Shown piece after piece: positions 11,007 to 21,236 of a DNA stretch of 64,000 nucleotides. The notes under the pieces were generated by a model. It did no database searches and was not told the DNA's origin. It was given only the letters and a program-made list of their open reading frames with translations. The translations under genes were made by a program, and so were the position numbers. Position 1 is the stretch's first letter; each line of letters opens with the position of its first letter. Source of the DNA: Euphorbia lathyris (lineage: Eukaryota; Streptophyta; Magnoliopsida; Malpighiales; Euphorbiaceae); NCBI RefSeq assembly GCF_963576675.1, contig NC_088918.1, positions 34,009,501 through 34,073,500 on the forward strand, given 5' to 3'.

Positions 11007-11530
11007 GCTTTTGAGCCGTTTTACCCGCGGTCGTGGACCAGGGTTGCTTTTGAGCCATTTTACCCACAGTCGTAGACTAGGGTCGCTTTTGAGCCATTTT
11101 ACCCGCGGTCGTGGACCAGGGTTGCTTTTGAGCCATTTTACCCACAGTCGTAGACTATGGTCGCTTTTGAGCCATTTTACCCGCGGTCGTGGACCAGGGT
11201 TGCTTTTGAGCCATTTTACCCGCGGTCGTGGACCAGGGTTGCTTTTGAGCCATTTTACCCCGGTCGTGAACCGGGGTCGCTTTTGAGCCATTTTACCCGC
11301 GGTCGTGGACCAGGGTAGCTTTTGAGCCATTTTTACCCACGGTCGTGGACCAGGGTTGCTTTTGAGCCATTTTACCTGCGGTCGTGGACCAGGGTTGCTT
11401 TTGAGCCACTTCCCCCCGGTCGTAGACCAGGGTTGCTTTTGAGCCATTCCCCCCCGGGTCGTAGACCAGGGTCGCTTTTGAGCCATCTTACTCGCGGTCG
11501 TGCACCAAGGTTGCTTTTGAGCCATTTTTA
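11007..11530. repeat. 39-bp minisatellite, about 13 copies
   Basis: Tandem 39-base units beginning GCTTTTGAGCCATTTTACCC and ending near GTCGTGGACCAGGGTT. Copies alternate between GTGGACCAGGG and GTAGACTAGGG types. Because 39 is 13 codons, both strands show long open frames of a 13-residue peptide repeat; these are judged not to be genes. The array sits 360-890 bases above the TATA box of the antisense PMD gene and 240 bases before the 3' polypurine tract. Confidence 0.9.
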
Positions 11531-11750
11531 CCCTCAGTCAACTTAGGCTAGGGTCCGTAAGAAGAACATCCGTCGGCGGCCGATTCAAAGGCAAGGACAG
11601 AAAGGATCGAGAACGACGTCGGAACGCGCAGCGCAAAGGTCATGTATTCTTCCTCCTACTCTTTACGTGTCTCTTACTTTTATATGTTTTACATTGCATG
11701 TGTTGCGTTAGCAAAAAACGTTTTCAAAACACACACATCACTGTCAAAAT

Positions 11751-11767
11751 AGGAAAGTAGGGGCAAC
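11751..11767 (+). other. Polypurine tract at the LTR border
   Basis: AGGAAAGTAGGGG followed by CAAC and then TGTAGACACC, the LTR start. A purine tract here is where plus-strand DNA synthesis is primed in LTR elements. Confidence 0.7.
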
Positions 11768-11964
11768 TGTAGACACCGAGTCGGAGGACCTGTGACGAAA
11801 ACCTGTAAACAAGACGGTCGAAGCGGTTGATTCCGGAAGTTTTAAAACAAAAATATATAATAAGAAAAGAAAAATTAATGTGAGTCACGGTCGTCAAGTG
11901 GACGGCTCGCGAGTGCTCAGCGACGTGGTGCGAGCGCCTAGCGGCAACCGACGCGTGTCCGACG

Positions 11965-12360
11965 ATAATTGGACGTGCGCCCGGCAGCGCGGGACGCACG
12001 CTCGACGTCCGTTGGGCGCGCATGCCCGACAGTGCGGAGCGCGCGCTCGACGACCGTGGGGCGCGCACGCCCGACAGCGCGGGCGCACGCCCGACGGCCG
12101 CTGGGCAGGCGCGCCCGGCAGCCGCTGGGCGAGCGCCCAGCGACGTTGGGCGGACGCCCGACGATTGTTGGGCGAACGCCCAACGTCAGTTGGGCGCGCG
12201 CGCCCAACTGAAGTTGGGTGTACGCCCAACAATAGTTGGGCGTTCGCCCAACTAATGTTGGGCATCCGCCCAACGAAAGTTGGGCGTTCGCCCAACATAA
12301 GTTGGGCGTTCGCCCAACTGACTTTGGGCGACGCCCAATTTTCTTCGGGCGTCGCCCAAA
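11965..12360. repeat. Array of about 16 short palindromes with 22-bp period in LTR U3
   Basis: Near-perfect 18-base palindromes of the form GTTGGGCGTTCGCCCAAC, separated by 4-base spacers. Well-formed units start at 12124, 12145, 12167, 12189 (20 bases), 12213, 12235, 12257, 12279, 12301, 12323 and 12344. More GC-rich, decayed units extend up to about 11965. Spacers differ (GATT, GTCA, TGAA, AATA, TAAT, GAAA, ATAA, TGAC) while the arms are conserved. The last unit ends 20 bases before the LTR TATA box. Open frames across it in all phases are by-products of the periodicity. Confidence 0.92.
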
Positions 12361-12380
12361 GTTCCGGGGATCCGTTTGCC

Positions 12381-12388
12381 TATATAAG
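12381..12388 (+). promoter_or_regulatory. TATA box of the Ty3 LTR promoter
   Basis: TATATAAG, 20 bases below the palindrome array and about 30 bases above the probable start of R. It should drive the genomic RNA of a downstream element. Confidence 0.65.
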
Positions 12389-14504
12389 GCACAGATCCCC
12401 ATGCATTCAAGGGGGACTTTTGGTGATGAGCTTCTCACTCTAAATATTTTTAGAGAGAGAAAATCTTTTTTTTGGGAAAAAACATTTTTTTTCCTAAAAG
12501 TTAAAATTTTACCAAAAACACAAAAACACCGGAAAAGCACGATTCGTGGAATCAACCACTTCAGCCGTCAATACCGAACTTGAGGTATTATCCGAGGACT
12601 AGACTCGTTTTATTTATTTCATTTATTTTATTTTCTTTATTTATCTTTATGTTATAATTTTATTTATTTAGTTATTCATTTATTTATCGCGTTTTATTTA
12701 ATTCTTCGTATTTATTTATCCCATGTTAAATAAAAATTCGGTTTTGTTTTAAAATAAAAAAAAACCTCGTTTTAATATCCCAATACGAACCATGATCCGA
12801 TTAAAAGGTAGTTCGGGTATTAAAAACGTTGTAATTATAAGTTTTGAAAAGACATTTCCGAATAACGTTTTAAAATAAAAACGTCGTTTTAGGAAACTCC
12901 GTTATAGACCATGATCCATTTTTGGTAGTTCGGAGATCCAAAACGATTGAATTAGATTTAATTTAAAGCTTTTGAACGAATCTGGAAAGTTTTGGAGTGC
13001 TGCTATAAATCTGCCTTTTCTGTCACTAACAGCAGATTGGCGATGGATTTTCCGTCGGTAGTCTGCTGGAAAACGAAAATTCATCTTTTTAGCCCATTTT
13101 CTCAACCTTTTGGCATTTGATTCTTATATATATGTATATGTAATTATGTAGTATGTTTATTAAAATTATTTTGGAGGTCTATAACTAATAATTATGTATT
13201 ATATATCTATCCATTTTCCATTTCAACTTCACTTACATTAATTTGGCTCTTTGTAAAATTACATGTATATATATAGTTTTGTGGGTTTCATTATTATTGT
13301 TGGGAGGTTATTGATTTAAACCTTTGGAACAATTCAGTGATAAATGTTTTTGGGTTGTTAGGGGTTATTTCCTATATATGTTAAAGGTTATTTCCTTATG
13401 TAAAAACTATTTTTGGGTCAAATGCTGTTTTCTTATTTATAAACATTACGCATTATTTTTACAAGTTTTTAATTAGGATAATAAGTATACTATTCTTAGT
13501 ATTATTTTCCTTTTTGTTGGTACATACCCATAACTATAGTGTATACTAGGTTTTACCTTATTTTTAATCTATAGGTGTAAATACCATTTTTATCCCAAAT
13601 GTATCTATTTTAAAATGTATTTATTGGGGTGAATTTTGGGCTTAATTTGCTAATTGTTGTAATTATGTTCAAGTAAAGGTTAGTTGAGTGAAAAAGGGGA
13701 AAATAAACCACAAAAAGAGATTTTAATTTGGTTATTTAAATTAAAGCTTTTCTAGATGTCCCTAAAGCGTAAATAACATTTTCTTGTCATTTTTTTAAAC
13801 CATTTCCAAAATATCACGTTTTAAAACCTTAATTCGTTCCAACGACGGATTAAGCGAACCTTGTAAATAAAATTGCTTTTAATTGTAAATAATAGAGTTT
13901 TTGAATTGTTTTCCTAATTAAATGGTTTTTGTACAAAATAAATTGACTTGTATGTTTAATCACGTTTTCTTGTTAAAGCTTTTATCTCAACATTTTCAAA
14001 CGCTCGAGTCGTTCCAACGGCGATTCGAGTGAACGTCATTAACGGGGTTTTGAAACGTACCTAAATCGTTCCAACGGCGATTAAGGTACGAACCATGTAA
14101 ATAAACTCATTTTTGGGAAGTGAGTTTAGTTTAGAGTTACTGTGTAATACGAAGCATAAATCACATTGTAAACAAATCAATTCTTTCTTCTCCCCCTCTC
14201 TCTCCTATGTATTTTGAACTGATGTAAATGGGTGATTCTTTACCAAAATGGCTTTCGATAATATATGCTCAAAATGGTTTTCAAAATGAGAAAGAAAAGG
14301 TTTCAAATGAATTTTAAACTTAAAGAAATATGCGATTAGTCCGTTATCGCCTAACACGCTGAGTAGGAGGCCGGTGGTTCATAACCGGGCGATGTCGGGG
14401 TGCCTAGTAGCCTTTCTCCGGAAAGGAGCTAGCCTTCTCGGCTCGTACCTAAGTTTCCCGAACCCTCACCGGTCTCCCGCAAGGGATCAGTGTTCATTTT
14501 CCCA

Positions 14505-14666
14505 TTTGTGGGTGGCGACTCTTCCATACTCCGAGCTCCGCTCCTGCCGAGCAGCTTGATTCCACGATTGGTTGCTTTCGGCGCCAATCACCGCTTACGT
14601 CGCCATGAGGTGTCCACCCCCCGGTCCGCCCGGGAGATTAGGCCGCGGCACCTCGTCTAACACCGG
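14505..14666 (+). other. Primer-binding site and leader fragment following the LTR
   Basis: TGGCGACTC at 14513 matches the 3' end complement of plant tRNA-Arg, the primer used by Ogre/Tat elements, though the match fades after nine bases. About 150 bases of GC-rich leader-like sequence follow. The copia reverse-transcriptase frame then begins abruptly at about 14667. Having a primer site here means this LTR acts as a 5' LTR for a second, truncated copy, rather than being flanked by target DNA. Confidence 0.55.
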
Positions 14667-15223
14667 TCTACTTGCTATTAAGTAAAGTAGAGAGCCTATC
14701 ATACCTCGATACAATTTGCTGTCTACCGACTTACCATTCTCGTCAGCACAGAGGACAGTATCAGTGCCCATAGGAGTGGATATTGGCTTGCAATTTTCAA
14801 GATCATATTTCTTCAATATCTCCTTGGCATATTTAGCTTGACTGATGAAGATGCCATTTTTCCCTTGTTTGATTTGAAGTCCAAGGAAGAAGTTGAGTTC
14901 TCCCATCATCAACATTTCAAACTCAGTCTGCATTTGCTTGCTTCTTGCTGACTGTAGCCCTGAGCTACAAGCCTTGCTTTGTTCCTGACTACGTTTCCTT
15001 GCTCATCCAGCTTGTTGCGGAAGACCCATCTTGTTCCAATGGTCTTCTGACTCCTTGGATGTGGCACGAGCTCCCATACATCATTTCTTCTGAATTGGTC
15101 AAGTTCCTCTTGCATTGCGCTCATCCAGAATTCATCTTCCTCAGCATCAGCGAAGTTCTTAGGTTCCTGAACTGAGACGAAGGCTACATTGCTGAGGTAC
15201 CTCCTGAGTTGGTTTCTTGTCAT
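14667..15223 (-). pseudogene. copia reverse transcriptase fragment with core deleted
   Basis: The N-terminal part (15223 to about 14950) has NDVWELVPHP, IGTRWVFRNK and ARLVAQGYSQQE. It then jumps directly to the C-terminal part (14933-14667) with MMGELNFFLGLQI, KYAKEILKKY and RGMIGSLLYL. In between, the DFDETFAPVAR through YVDD region, roughly 200 or more residues, is missing. After IASRP the frame runs into unrelated Ty3 leader sequence. No enzyme could be made. Confidence 0.85.
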
Positions 15224-16765
15224 CAGGGTATTCTCAGCGGCATCAAGGATTGCACTCTCTGAGTGCCCTCTTGGAATCCTTATCTCTTTGGGTAGATTGA
15301 TGTCTTGTGTTGTCTGTGTTTCAACAATCTCTGCAGGTGAAGACTGGTCAGTGAAAACAATATTTGGTTCACTTTTACCTTTGGTCAGCCCTTGAGGGAA
15401 TGACTCAGCGGCTGTATCTTGATCAGCGGGTGCTGAGTGTGGATCATCCTCGGTCAGCGGCAGATATCTTCCTGCAGGGTTAGTTTCGTAGAACTCAACA
15501 TGTACTGACTCTTCTAGAACTTGAGTTCGTTTATTGAAAACTCTGTATGCTTTGCTGTTTGTTGAGTAGCCTAAAAAGATAGCTTCATCAGCTTTTGAGT
15601 CAAATTTAGCTAGGCTATCTTTAGTGTTTAAAATAAAACATTTACAGCCAAAGGCACGAAAGTATCCAATGTTGGGCTTTCGTCCTTTCCAAAGCTCTTA
15701 GGGGGTTTTCTTTAGTATAGGTCTAACAAGAGCCCTATTAAGAATATAGCACGCTGTGTTAACAGCTTCTCCCCAAAAATACTTTGGAAGCATATGCTCA
15801 CTCAGCATTGTCCTGGCTATTTCAACCAGTGTTCTGTTCTTCCTTTCAACAACCCTATTTTGTTGAGGCGTTCTGGGAGTAGAAAAGTTATGGTCAATGC
15901 CACTGGCTTCACAGAATTCAACAAACTGTTGGTTTTTTAATTCTCCACCATTATCACTTCGGATGTGAGCTAGTTTTAGGTCTTTATCATTTTCAAGTTT
16001 TCTAACCAAATTTGAAAATGTCGCAAAGGTCTCATCCTTGCTACTCAACAAGATGACCCAAGTGTACCGAGAGAAGTCATCTACAATGACCAAGGAAAAT
16101 CTTCTTCCACCCAGACTTAGCGGCTGGACTGGACCGAAGAGATCCAAGTGTAGTAATTCTAACGGACGCTTAGTTGAGACAATGTTTTTGCTATGAAAAG
16201 ATTATTTGGTTTGTTTTCCAGCTTGGCAAGCGTGGCATAATTGATCTTTTTCAAATCTAAGTTCAGGCAGTCCCTCAACCAATTGCTTTCTTGCTAATTT
16301 GGCCAGGAGGTCCATGCTTACATGACCAAGTCTCCTGTGCCATAGCCAGGAATTTTCTTCCTTCGAAACTAAGCATACAGTTTTTGAAAACTTTTTCTCT
16401 AAGTCTAGCATAAAGACATTATCAATCCGAGGGGCAGTTAAAATTAACTCATTTGTTTTTCCCTCGTATATTTTACATCCAGTAGCATCAAATATAACTT
16501 TTCTCCCATTGTCACATAGCTGAGCTACGCTGAGTAAGTTATATTTGAGTCCGCTGACTAGGGAGACTGACTCAATAGTAGGATTACCTCCGATGGTTCC
16601 TGACCCTACTATCTTACCCTTTTTGTTGTCTCCAAAACTTACGCTTCCTCCTCGTTTAAGCTCAAACGTGATGAATTGAGTTTCATCACCAGTCATGTGC
16701 CTTGAGCATGCGCTGTCAATATACCACATCTTTGACTTCTCAGCACATCTCAGGCTTACCTGCAT
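15224..16765 (-). pseudogene. copia protease-integrase region, stops and altered protease motif
   Basis: The protease motif reads DSACSRHMTG, where copia elements usually have D-S-G; the Gly is replaced by Ala. The GAG-pre-integrase zinc region (HRRLGH...CHACQAGKQTK) is followed by a stop at 16201-16199. Integrase then resumes with LDLFGP, IVDDFSRYTW, RSDNGGE and TPQQNRVVERKNR. A second stop replaces Tyr in the usual TPYELW motif, near 15697. The frame then continues through the integrase tail toward RT. All three DDE residues can be seen. Confidence 0.85.
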
Positions 16766-16770
16766 TGTAA

Positions 16771-18747
16771 CTAGTTACTTTTAGGTACCCAATTCTTTTT
16801 GGGTCCTTGCTTGTTAGGTTCAATAGGTAAAGCATCATATTTTATTTTATGGCGACATACTTGGACAGTATGGCCATTCTTTCCATAGAAGTCACAGCTG
16901 ACCTTCCGTTTAAGATTTTTCACTGACTGGTCAGCACCCCAGTGCTGAGCGTGCCAGCACACCTTTATGGTGTGTCCTTTCTTCCCACAGAAGTCACACT
17001 GGACATTCTGCTGGGGATTCCATCTCTGCTGACCAGTACTTCGGTACTGAGCATTCAGAGGAATATTTCTTTTATTTTGAACCTTTAGTTGGTTCTGGAT
17101 ATTTGTGACGTCATTTCTCAGTTTCTTTGAATCTGATTGGACTTCAGAGACAGACTTATGTATGATCTCCATATTATCATGCAAAGTTGAGTTGTCCTGA
17201 AGAAGGAATCTGAGGTCACTTAGCTTGACCTCTTCAACCTCGTCACAGCGCCTGCTGAGTGCTCTAATTTTCTTATTACACTTTTTGACAAGTGTATAGA
17301 GGTCACTCAGGGCATTACCCATTTCGTTTCTGAGCTGAGAAAGTGATATTACCTCATTTGATTGCTCCTCATCGTCAGATGCAATGGATGGGTCAGCATG
17401 CTTAGAGATGCACGGCTCAGCAAGTTCGTCAGCCATGAAGCATATCTTCGCTGACTCGGTGGCCTCAACTTCTATTGATGAAGACTCATCACTGTCGCTC
17501 CATGTAGCCACCATTGCCTTTTTTCCGTTCTTCTTATCTTTCCTCAGCGTGGGGCAGCTTGACTTGATATGGCCAGTTTGATGACATTCAAAGCATGTAA
17601 TGGGCTTTGAGTTGTCTTTCTTGTATTTGCTGTCGCTGGACTCAGCTTTATACTTATCAAACTTTCTATAAGGCTTCTTAGAATATTTGTCATTCTTTCT
17701 GAACAGCCTTTTCATCTTCCTTGTGAACATAGCCATCTCTTCATCATCTGTTGAGCTCCCATCAGTGGAGTCATCTTTCATGATAAGAGATTTCTGATTC
17801 TTGTCTTCAGATTTTTCCTTCACCTCGAAGTTTTTTATCGATATCTCATGGGTCAGCAGCGATCCGATGACTTCGTCATATTTGTAGGTGGTTAAGTCCT
17901 GAGCTTCCTCAACAGCGGTCTTCTTCGCTTGCCAGTCTTTGGGAAGGCTCCTGAGTATTTTCTTGACTTGTTCTTCCTTAGTGAAGATCTTCCCAGGTCT
18001 CTTGAGCTCATTGATGATGTTGGTAAACCTTGCATTCATGTCAGATATACCCTCATCATTGTTCATTTCGAACAGCTCATACTGTAACCCCCTCACTTGG
18101 ATCACATGATATCTCACACAATATCAGTTATTGAAGTCCTAACTCAATTAACCAATCGTTACATCTTAACGATACACTAATCGTCTACTAATCGCATTAT
18201 GCATATGAAACTTCTAATGACAATGCGATGAATCTAAAATGTATGTATTTAATCATGAAAACATATATGAATGTGGGAAGATGTATATGTTAGGGTTTTA
18301 GGGATGTTACACGTACAGTCTCATCTGCTGGTTCACCTTGGACTCCTTTACTTTATTGGTTCCTTCGTAGGTGACCTCCAGCTTCTTCCAGATCTCTTGC
18401 GCCGACTCACAACCTGAGATTTTATTATATTCTGCAGCATCGAGCGCACAGTGAAGCATATTTATAGCCGAAGCATGATTTTGTAGCTTCTTGAGATCAT
18501 CCTCTGTCCATTTGGCCTCGGCTTTAACAACTGTTTGGCCAGCCACAACTTCGACAGGTACAAATGGACCTTGGACTATGGATAGCCAGGCACTCATATT
18601 TGTAGCCTGAATGAAATTTTTCATCCTATTCTTCCAAAAGGTGTAGTTAGACCCGAAGAATAGGGGAGGCCGAGTAATGGACAGCCCCTCGGGTAAGATC
18701 TGAGTTGTTTGGTTTCCTGGGAGAAACCGAGTGCTGTTTTCGCCCAT
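16771..18747 (-). pseudogene. copia gag, interrupted by a solo LTR
   Basis: It starts at ATG 18747 with a UBN2-type gag (PPLFFGSNYTFWKNRMKNF, AEYNKISGCESAQEIWKKL). It is broken after MRLYV by a 229-bp insertion, then resumes YELFEMNNDEGISDMNARF. Three zinc knuckles follow: CFECHQTGHIKSSC, CDFCGKKGHTIKVC and CDFYGKNGHTVQVC. In the third the second Cys is Tyr. It ends with TAG just before the protease frame, which is in a different phase. Confidence 0.85.
18083..18311. mobile_element. Small solo LTR (229 bp) inside copia gag
   Basis: Ends are TGTAAC...GTTACA. Flanks are CATAC (18078-18082) and CGTAC (18312-18316), a 5-bp target duplication with one mismatch. Removing it rejoins the gag reading frame. 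No coding potential; a solo LTR or a very short TRIM-type element. Confidence 0.75.
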
Positions 18748-18796
18748 AGTGGGGATCAGCTCAAGGTGGTTAAACCTTTTACAGTGAGCTTTTAGA

Positions 18797-18808
18797 GCTC
18801 TGATACCA
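18797..18808 (-). other. copia primer-binding site
   Basis: TGGTATCAGAGC on the minus strand, complementary to the 3' end of initiator tRNA-Met, two bases inside the 5' LTR end at 18811. Typical for plant copia elements. Confidence 0.85.
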
Positions 18809-18810
18809 CT

Positions 18811-20149
18811 TGTTGGTCCCTTATAACATTACAAGTATAGTTCCAAGGGGGGGTTAGGAACTATTTAAAAAATTTAAGCTAGGGCAGACTTCTTTTTGTG
18901 AGAAAAAGGTTTGGACAGCGGCGCTGAGTGAATAACAAGATACTGGCTTAGTCAACTAGTGACTAGGTCAGTTTCTTTACTTCAGTTAGGAGATAGCACT
19001 TAGAGTCTATTCCTGAGCTCAACTATTCAATGCGCACAACTCAGCTTGACCTCTTTTCTTGGTCAGTTTTTGTTTAAGCAAGCAATAAATATGTAAAGGA
19101 GTTAAAGGTTAGAAATACGTTACTCAGCAGATTTATCCAGGTTCGGCCTCCAAGCCTACGTCTTGTCCCCGGAACACGTTCCGAGATTTCGAATTCTCTA
19201 CTGAGCTCTTTAACGGTAGAGCATCAAACCTTTTACAATCTTAGCAACTGAGTATAACAAGAGTACCTTCCTCTATACCTCTACTCAATCCTAATCTCTT
19301 GCTGAGTACTATAACCAAGTACTCAGTCTCTCCTTTCTAATCTATAGAAATGATAAGTGTTTGTCCTAAACAATGATTGCTAAGACACCTTAGATGATTG
19401 AATAATCACTCTAGACTTTTACACAAAAGATATGAAATTTAGTGTAAGATTGCTTTGCTTTTTCTTGCAGAACTTTGCGTAGAAATTTGGTCAGCGTAAT
19501 GGCTTGATGAAGTTCTGTATTGAATGAAGCAACTGAAGGGCTCTATTTATAGAGATGTCTGAGGTGTCGGTCATTTCGAATTTCGAAATAACCGTTGGAG
19601 GGAAACGGCTTCCTGTCGTTGTCATCTTGTCTTGCTCAGAGCTCTCGGCCAATCAGATTTGAGTATCTTCTGTCCTCGGTCAGCTTTTGGTCAGCTCGGC
19701 AGAATGTCTCTCCATTTATGGTAATGTCAACTAGACAGCATACTGTGTCTTCTGAACTTTACCCAAAGTGGAAACACTTTGTCTGGAAGTTGTTCTTAGC
19801 CAGCTGCTGTCTTGTACTCTTTGTCGAATCAACTCAGCAGCTTCGTCCCGAAGTTGTTCCATGAAGGTCTTCTAGATCCTTCTTTCGCTGAGTTGCGTTT
19901 TGTTCATAACGACAACGTTTTGACATATGCGGGCCGAGTTGCCTTTAAACTGTTTGACTTGGGCTTTGACTTCCGTATTGGGCTTTGGGCCTTTTAATCT
20001 TTGTATCTTATAAACAATTTAACTCAACATTGAACAAACACATTAGTAGAATAAATCAAAGCATTTAAACTTAGTGTGTTTAGAATATGTTTTTAATTAT
20101 ACTTAAACAATTTTGTCAAATCAAAATTATGTGGAAAGGTGTTTCAACA
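18811..20149 (-). repeat. 5' LTR of the truncated copia element (1339 bp)
   Basis: Bounded by TGTTG...CAACA and abutting the primer-binding site. It contains a run of G/C near 18846-18853 (GGGGGGG on +) as in related plant elements. Open frames within it (for example 19595-19864) are not genes. The partner LTR is lost with the 3' end of the element. Confidence 0.8.
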
Positions 20150-20693
20150 GAGGCTACTCTATTTATACTGTGATCGGACTATAGAAAATGATTATGAGTT
20201 GAGGAGTGGGATGTGCTACGTGTCACCTGTTGATAAGTGAACATGCGCCCGAATATCAAGGCCTAATATTTCTCAAGCCGACTAGGTCCATCATCCACGG
20301 GATCAGATGTGATTGATGTAACAGATGAATCTTTGACTCGGTCTTTTAGGACTTCCCAAGTCGAGATCTCTAAAACGGAGTCTTATTGTTCAGTTCGACT
20401 ATGAAGGTGTCACGTGTTCTTTTTTTTTGAATATGAGTTCGGATCTCTTAAATGTCAAATGACGAGTTTATATTCGCATGATATCACATATTAAATCAGT
20501 TAATCCAATTTTAGAAATAATTAAATATAGTTTATTTTCACTAAACGATTTAGTCCTTCCACTATAATTTTGTCCACATATGCGTTAGAAGAATGTAATG
20601 AAATTTTAAAAAGGAAAAAGTGCCCCTATAATGAAATTTTCTTATATTTTATATGTTATTTTTTTCTTTCTCATAACTCTAATCATCTTGTTG

Positions 20694-20746
<53 letters not shown>

Positions 20747-20858
20747 ATATTGTCCTCGGAGTTTAAATATTTACAAACAGAAGTATATGCTTTGTGAATT
20801 AGTAGTTAAAATATCTGTGAGTCAATTTTTCGATCAAACGATACTTGTGATTTAGTTA
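20150..20858. other. Intergenic sequence with (ATT)n microsatellite
   Basis: AT-rich, no gene recognised. An ATT trinucleotide run of about 17 units occupies 20695-20745. The first 260 bases have higher GC content and may be an old LTR remnant, but no ends were found. Confidence 0.5.
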
Positions 20859-21233
20859 GAGTATCTCTAACACCAACTAACTATATGACTCTCTAAAATA
20901 ATATAAAATATATTAGTTTAGCTAAATTTAACTAGCCAAATTTATATTTTACTCCAACCATGCTAGCTATTTGATATTCTATTTGATTATTTTATCATTA
21001 AAAGTGATTAAATTTAAAGAAAAAAACAAAAAGTAGAAAAAAGAAACAAAGAAGAAATAGAATGAATGAATAAAAAATAGAAATAGCTAGTCGAATGGAC
21101 TAGCTAAATTTAACTAGTGAAAATGACTAGCTATATATTTTAAAGAACCACGTTACCTTGTTGGAGTGCTCCATCTCTACATGGCTAGCTAAATTTGACA
21201 ATTTAAAGAGTCATATCACCTTATGAGATGCTC
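20859..21233. mobile_element. Tourist-type (PIF/Harbinger) MITE
   Basis: A 375-bp non-coding element with imperfect terminal inverted repeats GAGTATCTC / GAGCATCTC, extending to ATGACTCTYTAAA inside. It is flanked by TTA target duplications (20856-20858, 21234-21236). The interior repeats CTAGCTAAATTT in both orientations. Its ends match the PIF elements at 28260 and 35421. Confidence 0.85.
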
Positions 21234-21236
21234 TTA

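Larger units (their letters stand above)
1..14504 (+). mobile_element. Ty3/gypsy Tat-lineage LTR retrotransposon, 5' end outside window
   Basis: The window opens inside the element; its 5' LTR and primer-binding site lie to the left. The order on the + strand is leader (1-808), gag-pol frame (809-7171), antisense plant-mobile-domain gene (10555-7621), minisatellites, polypurine tract (about 11751-11763) and a 2.7-kb LTR (11768 to about 14504). Tat membership is inferred from the second, archaeal-type RNase H after the retroviral-type one, the CX2H-type gag knuckle, the long LTR, the tRNA-Arg-like primer site and the extra antisense gene; Tat and Ogre elements are known for extra ORFs. The gag-pol frame is open, but the antisense gene is broken. 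No target-site duplication can be tested because one end is missing. Confidence 0.85.
11768..14504 (+). repeat. LTR of the Ty3 Tat element (about 2.7 kb)
   Basis: It begins TGTAGACACC directly after a polypurine tract. It ends near CCCA at 14504, eight bases before a primer-binding site (TGGCGACTC). U3 holds the palindrome array and a TATA box at 12381, so R should begin near 12410. The remainder is AT-rich, with a (TTTAT)n-like stretch (12608-12730), a duplicated block around GAACCATGATCC (12790 and 12905), and three copies of a CGTTCCAACGRCGATT motif (about 13835, 14011 and 14067). No partner LTR is in the window, so identity and age cannot be estimated. The exact 3' end is uncertain by several bases. 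Confidence 0.75.
14667..20149 (-). mobile_element. Truncated Ty1/copia element, SIRE/Maximus-like
   Basis: Minus-strand relic. The 5' LTR (18811-20149), tRNA-iMet primer site, gag, protease/integrase and pieces of reverse transcriptase are present. The 3' end, including RNase H and the 3' LTR, is cut off at about 14667, where Ty3 leader sequence starts. Lineage is suggested by the long gag with CCHC knuckles, the protease/integrase wording (MWYIDSACSRHMTG, FGDNKKGKIVGSGTIGG) and the LTR. Many stops and a deletion of the RT core show it is dead. Confidence 0.85.

Noticed and set aside
10777..11546. Several open frames of 74-177 codons on both strands across the 39-bp minisatellite
   Set aside because: The unit is exactly 13 codons, so any frame without a stop in one unit stays open through all units. 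The products are simple 13-residue repeats with no start context or homology.
11965..12360. Palindrome array considered as a CRISPR array
   Set aside because: Spacers are only 4 bases, the repeats are palindromic within a plant LTR promoter, and no cas genes are present.
11724..12583. Overlapping Arg/Gly/Pro-rich open frames (80-205 codons) in six phases of the LTR
   Set aside because: They arise from the GC-rich 22-bp-period palindromes. All strands are open at once, which indicates composition rather than coding.
20695..20745. ATT trinucleotide run giving a poly-Ile frame
   Set aside because: Simple microsatellite; listed only as such.
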